Shown here one piece after another: positions 5,659-9,474 of a stretch of 9,474 nt of DNA (the stretch's first letter is position 1; every line of letters starts with the position of its first letter). The notes below the pieces were generated by a model. The model ran no database searches and was not told the DNA's origin. It worked only from the letters and a program-made list of their open reading frames with translations. A program made the translations under genes and the position numbers. Source of the stretch: WYZ-LMO8 sp964586135 (GTDB lineage: Archaea > Thermoproteota > Methanomethylicia > Nezhaarchaeales > WYZ-LMO8). The stretch covers positions 1 through 9,474 of the forward strand of contig CAZPGS010000030.1 in assembly GCA_964586135.1 (NCBI GenBank), written 5' to 3'.

Positions 5659-5772
5659 GTGCAGGCCTTGGTCAGAGTGGGCTACATCAGGGCTAAGAGG
5701 GTCAGAGTGGGCTGGGTAAGGGGTCTCACCCGTGGCCGTGAGGGTAAGGCTGAGAGTGCGGAGAGGAGATAG
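5659..5772 (+). CDS. possible leader peptide ORF
   Basis: A 37-codon frame starts at GTG 5659, exactly where transcription from the TATTTAA box should begin, reads VQALVRVGYIRAKRVRVGWV and ends at TAG 5770-5772, overlapping the start of the retropepsin-like gene in another frame. It contains the 30-base-spaced direct repeat as VRVGY / VRVGW. It is very basic. It may be a translated leader, or the result of an internal duplication in a 5' leader without coding function. Confidence 0.25.
   Translation: MQALVRVGYIRAKRVRVGWVRGLTRGREGKAESAERR
5670..5713 (+). repeat. 14-bp direct repeat spaced 30 bp
   Basis: GGTCAGAGTGGGCT occurs at 5670-5683 and again at 5700-5713, start to start exactly 30 bases, with AGGG-containing sequence between. 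The period is a multiple of three and keeps a frame open. It lies in the leader of the retropepsin-like gene, just downstream of its TATA box, so it could be a pair of protein-binding sites or a small tandem duplication. Confidence 0.6.
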
Positions 5773-6157
5773 GGTTGTAGAGGCCGCGGCCCTCGTTAAC
5801 AGCGGCTACGAGGCCGACTCTCCGCAACTCATGATACCAGTCGCGCTCGCGAAGGCCCTCGGGCTCTGGCCCCCGCCCTCAGACGCTAGGGAGTGCGTCT
5901 TCGAGACCGCGGGCGGGCCCCTCAGGGTGTGGGTGGTTGCGAGAGGAGCGAGCGTTAGGGCCGTGGCCGGCGACGTGCAGTCCAGGGAGGTCGAGGTGGA
6001 CTTGGCGATATCGCCCCTGGCGGACGAGCCACTCATAAGCGACGTCTTGACGGACGAGCTCGAGATAGCGATAGAGGGCTTCGCCGAGGGGCTTTGGAGG
6101 TTCAGGTGGGAGCCCCCCGAGAAGGTGAGGAGGAGCGAGAGGAGGGCTGTTTCGTAG
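5732..6157 (+). CDS. retropepsin-like protein lacking the catalytic Asp
   Basis: A 141-residue protein with the layout of a single-domain (retroviral-type) aspartic protease: a strand pair, then AAALVNSGYEADSPQLMIPV followed by ALAKALGLWPP, a central beta region (ETAGGPLRVWVV), and LISDVLTDELEIAIE near 110-115, which corresponds to the second hydrophobic motif (normally LIGxDxLxxLxxxID). In true enzymes the first motif is D-T/S-G; here it is N23-S24-G25, so proteolysis by the usual mechanism is not expected. The family may bind peptides or nucleic acid instead. GTG 5732 is used, with GGGGT seven bases upstream; GTG 5738 is an alternative. The C-terminus is strongly basic (KVRRSERR). Function unknown. 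Confidence 0.65.
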   Translation: MAVRVRLRVRRGDRVVEAAALVNSGYEADSPQLMIPVALAKALGLWPPPSDARECVFETAGGPLRVWVVARGASVRAVAGDVQSREVEVDLAISPLADEPLISDVLTDELEIAIEGFAEGLWRFRWEPPEKVRRSERRAVS

Positions 6158-6261
6158 TTGATGTCTAGGTATCGAGTTTGTAAGCCCTGATACTGCTTAC
6201 CGCTCAGAGACCGCTCAGGCGATGGGGGGGTGCTCCGAGCTTAGGTGGGCCATTCGTAGGT
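6158..6261. other. intergenic region after the retropepsin-like gene
   Basis: No gene is recognisable. A minor direct repeat CCGCTCAG occurs at 6200-6207 and 6211-6218. A weak C-box-like TTGATGT followed by CTGA is present but does not satisfy the box C/D consensus. Confidence 0.3.
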
Positions 6262-6402
6262 GGGGGCCCAGTGCCGTTGGGCTCGACCGCCGCCCGCGAA
6301 CCGCGCTAATAGCGCGCGAGGCGCGGGCGAGGCGGAGGTCACTGGGCGCGACGAATAGAAATAGACTACGGTTGGGTGGCTTGAGGTGCGTGAGGCCCTT
6401 TT
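6262..6402 (+). ncRNA. candidate structured RNA with long nested GC-rich hairpin
   Basis: Three nested perfect stems can form: GCCCAGTG (6266-6273) with CACTGGGC (6340-6347), eight pairs; GCCCGCG (6292-6298) with CGCGGGC (6322-6328), seven pairs, continued by GCC (6289-6291) with GGC (6331-6333) across a two-base GA bulge; and CGCGC (6302-6306) with GCGCG (6312-6316) closing a UAAUA loop. The order is that of one long hairpin of about 82 bases. A second weaker pairing (GGGTGGC with GAGGCCC) is followed by TTTT at 6399-6402, a possible archaeal terminator. It does not show the conserved boxes of RNase P RNA, SRP RNA or tRNA. Strand is uncertain; the plus strand is chosen for the terminal T-run. 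Confidence 0.4.
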
Positions 6403-6515
6403 AGCGCTCGCTCGACCCTCAACTTAGAGGGGCGGCCCCTAAACCTCCCACGCCCGGCGCGCAAAGCAGGTCCCAAGATCAAGCTCGCAGTTCTCGTCTT
6501 GACCAAGCCTTGAGG
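6403..6515. other. intergenic region before the scaffold gap
   Basis: No gene is visible. AGGGGC (6428-6433) and GCCCCT (6435-6440) form a tight inverted repeat around one base, flanked by TTA and TAA; no T-run follows it. Confidence 0.3.
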
Positions 6516-6707
6516 ATGGGGACGGAGAGTAAGGCTTATCAGATGTACCCCGTAAAAGACCNNNNNNNNNNNNNNNNNNNNNNNNNNNNNNNNNNNNNNN
6601 NNNNNNNNNNNNNNNNNNNNNNNNNNNNNNNNNNNNNNNNNNNNNNNNNNNNNNNNNNNNNATGGGGACGGAGAGTAAGGCTTATCAGATGTACCCCGTA
6701 AAAGACC
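6516..6707. other. 100-N scaffold gap flanked by identical 46-nt sequences
   Basis: Positions 6562-6661 are exactly 100 N, the conventional placeholder for a gap of unknown size. The 46 bases ending at the left edge of the gap (6516-6561) are identical to the 46 bases beginning at its right edge (6662-6707). Because the copies abut the gap exactly, they are most likely overlapping contig ends left unmerged, so the real genome probably has one copy and no gap. No gene is interrupted. Confidence 0.9.
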
Positions 6708-6720
6708 TCTCCGTTTTACT
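6681..6720 (+). promoter_or_regulatory. promoter region of the dehydrogenase-aminotransferase operon
   Basis: Two A/T-rich candidates precede the ATG at 6721: CTTATC at 6681-6686 (about 37 bases upstream) and CGTAAAAG at 6697-6704 (about 21 bases upstream). Neither is ideal. The bases directly before the ATG (CCGTTTTACT) contain no ribosome-binding motif, which suggests a very short or absent leader. Part of this region lies in the duplicated contig end. Confidence 0.35.
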
Positions 6721-7743
6721 ATGCCGGAGAGCGTTCGCGTCGTCCTCTACGGCTTGGGCTCCATCGGAGCACTGATAGCCAAGCACGTGATGAAAAGGAA
6801 GGGCGTCGAGGCCGTCGGGGCCGTCGATGTGGCCCCCGATAAGGTCGGCAAGGACCTGGGCGAGGTCATAGGCCTAGGCGAGCGACTGGGCGTGAGGGTC
6901 GTCCACGACGATGAGGCCCTGGACCTTATGCTAAGGGTCAAGCCACACGTGGCCCTGCACGCGACGGCCACGTACCTCGACAAGATATATCCGCAAATAG
7001 TCAAGTGCGTCAAGGCCGGGGCCAACGTCATCTCTACGGCGGAGACCTTGGCCTACCCGTGGTATAGATATCCCGAGCTCGCCACGCTGATAGACGAAAT
7101 GGCCAAGAAGTACTGCGTCAGGGTCCTCGGCACCGGCGTGAACCCCGGGTTCGTATTCGACGCCTTGCCCGCTTTCCTGAGCTCGGTTTGCGTTGACGTT
7201 AGGAGGATACACGTCATCAGGTCCATTGACGCGTCGAAGAGGAGGTACTCGTTCCAGAAGAAGTACGGCTTGGGCATGACGGTGCAGGAGTTCCAAGAAA
7301 AGATGTCTAGAGGCGAGATAACGGCCCACGTGGGGTACGCGGAGTCGATAATGCTCATCTCGTCCATGATCGGCTTAAGGGTGGATGAGATCTCTGAGGG
7401 CCAAGAGCCCATAGTGGCCGACAAGCACGTGGAGACCCAGCACTTCAAGATAGAGCCGGGACGGGTGTGCGGCGTGAGGGGCTACGGCATAGGATACGTC
7501 GGGGGGAAGGAGTTCATAAGGCTCGAGCTCTTAGCGTCCGTCGGGCGCACTGACTATGACGAGGTCGTAATAGATGGGGACCCTCCGCTCAAGTGGAGGA
7601 ACGAGTACGGGACGGCCGGCGACATAGCCACGGCGGCGATGATCATTAACGCCATCCCGAGAGTCCTGAGGGCTCCGCCGGGCCTGTTGACTATGAAGGA
7701 CATAGCCTTGCCGTCGACGTATTTGGGCGCACTGGGGGTTTAG
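6721..7743 (+). CDS. DapB-like / 2,4-diaminopentanoate dehydrogenase-like NAD(P)-dependent oxidoreductase
   Basis: The 340-residue protein starts with a Rossmann fold: VRVVLYGLGSIGALIAKHVM gives GxGxxG at Gly11, Gly13, Gly16, followed by EAVGAVDVAPDKVGKDLGEV, as in the dihydrodipicolinate reductase N-terminal domain. HATATYLDKIYPQI, AGANVISTAETLAYPW and LGTGVNPGFVFDALP (about 139-153) are features of the family that includes 2,4-diaminopentanoate dehydrogenase, an amino-acid dehydrogenase of ornithine fermentation that releases ammonia. It is longer than true DapB (about 240-270 residues) and lacks its usual context, so lysine biosynthesis is unlikely. The substrate is not known; the aminotransferase gene two bases downstream suggests an amino or oxo acid shared by both enzymes. 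Confidence 0.75.
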   Translation: MPESVRVVLYGLGSIGALIAKHVMKRKGVEAVGAVDVAPDKVGKDLGEVIGLGERLGVRVVHDDEALDLMLRVKPHVALHATATYLDKIYPQIVKCVKAGANVISTAETLAYPWYRYPELATLIDEMAKKYCVRVLGTGVNPGFVFDALPAFLSSVCVDVRRIHVIRSIDASKRRYSFQKKYGLGMTVQEFQEKMSRGEITAHVGYAESIMLISSMIGLRVDEISEGQEPIVADKHVETQHFKIEPGRVCGVRGYGIGYVGGKEFIRLELLASVGRTDYDEVVIDGDPPLKWRNEYGTAGDIATAAMIINAIPRVLRAPPGLLTMKDIALPSTYLGALGV

Positions 7744-7745
7744 TC

Positions 7746-9065
7746 GTGTACTTGGACTCCACGCCCAGGTCTAGAGAACTGTTCGAGAGGGCGAGGAAGT
7801 ACCTGCCGGGCGGCGTCTCTTACGCTTTGAGGCACTTCAGCCCATACCCGTTCTACGTCGTCAAGGCGAAGGGCAGCAGGATATGGGACGTCGACGGCAA
7901 TGAGTACCTCGACCTCTGGATGGGCCACGGAGCGATAGTGACGGGCCACGGCTACGAGCCCGTAATTAGGGCCGCGATGGAGCAGCTGGAGTACGGCGCC
8001 CACTTCGGGTGGTGTCACGAGTGGGAGGTCAAGTGGGCTGAGGCCGTGTGCAGGTGGTTCGACATGGACATGGCGAGGCCGTCGAACAGCGGCACCGAGG
8101 CGAACATGTACGCGATAAGGCTCGCTAGGGCGTACACGGGCAGGGTTAAGGTGGGCAAGTTCGAGGGCGGATGGCACGGCGGGTACGACGGCTTGCATAA
8201 GGGCGTTAGCTACCCATACGATAGGCCAGCATCGGCGGGGCTACCCGAATCAGTGACCAAAGACATCGTCCTACTCCCATACAACGACCTAGACGGCGTG
8301 CGCGAGAGGGTCAAGGGCGAGGACCTGGCCTGCATAATCGTAGAGCCAGTGATGGGCGCCGCCGGCTTCATACCCGCTGAGAGGGAGTTCCTCAGAGGGC
8401 TTAGGGAGCTCTGCGACGAGAGGGGCATAGTGCTGATATTTGACGAGGTCATAACGGGCTTTAGATTCTACAAGGGCGCGCAGAATTACTACAACGTCAA
8501 GCCCGACATAATCACGACGGGCAAAGCCGTGGGGGGACAGTACTTCCCAGCTGGCGCTCTTTGCGGGAGGGCTGAGATCATGGAGAGGCTCGACCAGATC
8601 AAGATACCCAACTTCTGGGAGAGGTCCTTCCACGGAGGAACGTACGTTGGAAATCCCCTGACGATGAGGGCCGGGTACACGCTGATAAGAGAGCTCGAGG
8701 ACAAGACGGACAAGTTCTTCCCGTATCTAGAGAGGCTCGGGAGGAAGGCCTTGGAGGGGTTGAACGAGATACTCTCCAGGAACGACTTCGAGGCTTATAC
8801 CACGGGCCTGGGATCGCTATTCGCCATACACTTCACGAAAGAGAGGCCCATAAACGGCTTGACGGCCGAGAGGACCAAGGACAGGGAGCTCACGAAGAAG
8901 CTCTTCGAGTTCATGCTGGACAATAGGGTCGTGTACTTGTCGCCGAGCGTAGCCCACTTCGTGCTTTCAATAGCGCACACAGAGGACGACGTGAATCGAT
9001 TTTTGGCGTTGGTCGAGGAGTTCATTAGATTAAGGATAAGGAAAAATGACGCTTTACGGTGTTAA
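7746..9065 (+). CDS. class III PLP aminotransferase, glutamate-1-semialdehyde aminomutase-like
   Basis: A 439-residue fold-type I PLP enzyme. SRELFERARKYLPGGVSYAL opens it as in GSA aminomutase; NSGTEAN (114-120) binds the cofactor phosphate region, GGWHGGYDG (141-149) stacks the ring, IFDEVITGFR supplies Asp233 to the pyridine nitrogen, and DIITTGKAVGGQYFPAGAL contains the PLP lysine, Lys260. Length equals HemL, but the substrate region is changed: the usual VNSPVRA is VSYALRH and an HFGWCHEWEVKWAEAV segment is present. No other tetrapyrrole genes are nearby, and the gene starts two bases after the dehydrogenase stop. I therefore see it as a partner aminotransferase or aminomutase of that enzyme rather than heme biosynthesis. 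GTG 7746 has GGGGGT six bases upstream, overlapping the end of the dehydrogenase, indicating translational coupling. Confidence 0.85.
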   Translation: MYLDSTPRSRELFERARKYLPGGVSYALRHFSPYPFYVVKAKGSRIWDVDGNEYLDLWMGHGAIVTGHGYEPVIRAAMEQLEYGAHFGWCHEWEVKWAEAVCRWFDMDMARPSNSGTEANMYAIRLARAYTGRVKVGKFEGGWHGGYDGLHKGVSYPYDRPASAGLPESVTKDIVLLPYNDLDGVRERVKGEDLACIIVEPVMGAAGFIPAEREFLRGLRELCDERGIVLIFDEVITGFRFYKGAQNYYNVKPDIITTGKAVGGQYFPAGALCGRAEIMERLDQIKIPNFWERSFHGGTYVGNPLTMRAGYTLIRELEDKTDKFFPYLERLGRKALEGLNEILSRNDFEAYTTGLGSLFAIHFTKERPINGLTAERTKDRELTKKLFEFMLDNRVVYLSPSVAHFVLSIAHTEDDVNRFLALVEEFIRLRIRKNDALRC

Positions 9066-9267
9066 GGGTAAGGAAGTCCTCGTCGTTCTGCGTAAAGACT
9101 ACATCGCGAAGCGCGCACGTAGCTATTCACATGTGCAAGCTCTAGGGGTCGTAGAGCATCGGGGCCCGTCTTCTATAGGCGCTCACCTTGACGAGCTCGG
9201 ACTCGTGGTTGGCGGCTCCTGGTCCTCGAGCACCGCTTCCAGTTGTAGCAATTGGCCAAATCGATGA
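9046..9267 (+). CDS. doubtful small ORF overlapping the aminotransferase end
   Basis: A 73-codon frame starts at ATG 9046, overlapping the last 20 bases of the aminotransferase gene, and reads MTLYGVKGKEVLVVLRKDYI near its start. The first 50 residues are fairly protein-like; the end is Ser-rich and looks untranslated. No ribosome-binding site stands before it and no family is recognised. Another frame gives better coding sequence from 9179 onwards, so this may be spurious or half of a frameshifted gene. Confidence 0.25.
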   Translation: MTLYGVKGKEVLVVLRKDYIAKRARSYSHVQALGVVEHRGPSSIGAHLDELGLVVGGSWSSSTASSCSNWPNR

Positions 9268-9364
9268 GGGCCTCTTTGTGATCGCCAAGGAAGGCCAAGA
9301 GGCTGTGATAGTCTCCCTCGGGGTCAAGAACACGGGCAAAGAAGTGAAAAGCGCCAGCGATTAA
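9179..9364 (+). pseudogene. coding-looking fragment without clear start
   Basis: After a TAG at 9176-9178 this frame is open to TAA at 9362-9364. The second half, PLPVVAIGQIDEGLFVIAKE and then GQEAVIVSLGVKNTGKEVKS, has alternating hydrophobic strands and codon use like the neighbouring genes. The only upstream start is TTG 9188. The fragment (at most 62 residues) may be the 3' remnant of a gene whose 5' part has been lost, possibly in the frame of the ORF at 9046. Family unknown. Confidence 0.4.
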
Positions 9365-9382
9365 ACGAGAACCTCAAACCCC

Positions 9383-9474
9383 TTATTTAATCATTTTCAA
9401 CAGTTCGTCAAACCCCACAACTTCAACGCCGTACTTTGGAGCGATCCGCTTGATGTCTCCGTCCTCAGACGCTA
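9383..9474 (-). CDS. PIN-like protein, C-terminal end only (partial)
   Basis: The minus frame enters from the right edge and ends at TAA 9385-9383, giving ASEDGDIKRIAPKYGVEVVG followed by FDELLKMIK. The pattern (v)ASxDxDIxxxAxxYGVxVV...LL is typical of the end of PIN/VapC-type nuclease domains, where the Asp of the S-x-D motif helps bind metal. Only 29 residues are visible, so the assignment is tentative. It converges with the coding fragment ending at 9364, with 18 bases between the two stop codons. Confidence 0.5.
   Translation of the reverse strand, partial: ASEDGDIKRIAPKYGVEVVGFDELLKMIK

Noticed and set aside
6160..6195. TTGATGT followed by CTGA as box C/D sRNA
   Set aside because: The C box is degenerate and there is no second C'/D' pair.
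6510..6701. Plus-strand ORF spanning the N gap
   Set aside because: It is open only because N codons cannot be read as stops, and its two ends are the same duplicated 46 bases.
6516..6707. Reading the 46-nt duplicate as CRISPR repeat or insertion-sequence target duplication
   Set aside because: Only two copies, each exactly abutting a 100-N gap, and no transposase or further repeats; overlap of contig ends is simpler.

Overview
The window looks like a draft-assembly piece of a hyperthermophilic archaeon, most likely a Thermoproteota (crenarchaeal) lineage. The signs are GC-rich DNA with heavy use of AGG/AGA and ATA codons, frequent GTG starts, short or absent leaders with A-box (TATA-like) elements about 28-40 bases before starts, small MtnA/eIF2B-family and archaeal phosphoribosyltransferase genes, and an atypical retropepsin-like family. 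I cannot name the genus. There are no tRNA or rRNA genes, CRISPR arrays or recognisable insertion sequences.

Left part (1-2039, minus strand): the start of a truncated gene at the left edge (weak resemblance to a GINS B domain), a Nudix hydrolase with a perfect Nudix box, and an MtnA/eIF2B-alpha family isomerase with the catalytic Cys/Asp pair but a changed N-terminal phosphate-loop motif.

Middle-left part (2083-4167, plus strand): an intact gene fusing a dual-specificity phosphatase domain to an HD hydrolase domain, flanked by debris. Upstream is a stop-containing remnant of a second copy of the same phosphatase. Immediately downstream of both the remnant and the intact gene are copies of a TATA-containing cassette, followed on the right by a frameshifted gene ending in an M28-peptidase-like C-terminus. 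This is the trace of a tandem duplication that has decayed.

Centre (4214-6157): a divergent pair. On the minus strand is an unusual phosphoribosyltransferase with an altered PRPP loop, a long insertion and a winged-helix-like tail. On the plus strand is a 90-residue protein resembling the N-terminal domain of ScoMcrA-type proteins. Then come a promoter region with a 30-nt-spaced direct repeat and possible leader peptide, and a retropepsin-like protein whose catalytic Asp is replaced by Asn.

Right part (6158-9474): a gene-poor stretch with a long GC-rich nested hairpin (candidate structured RNA), then a 100-N scaffold gap whose two sides carry the same perfect 46-nt sequence, most simply two overlapping contig ends that were not merged. 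A two-gene operon follows: a dehydrogenase of the DapB/2,4-diaminopentanoate dehydrogenase-like type and, two bases later, a class III PLP aminotransferase of the glutamate-1-semialdehyde aminomutase type. The two probably act in one amino-acid pathway that I cannot identify. The window ends with a coding-looking fragment without a clear start (plus) convergent with the C-terminal end of a PIN-like protein (minus, partial).
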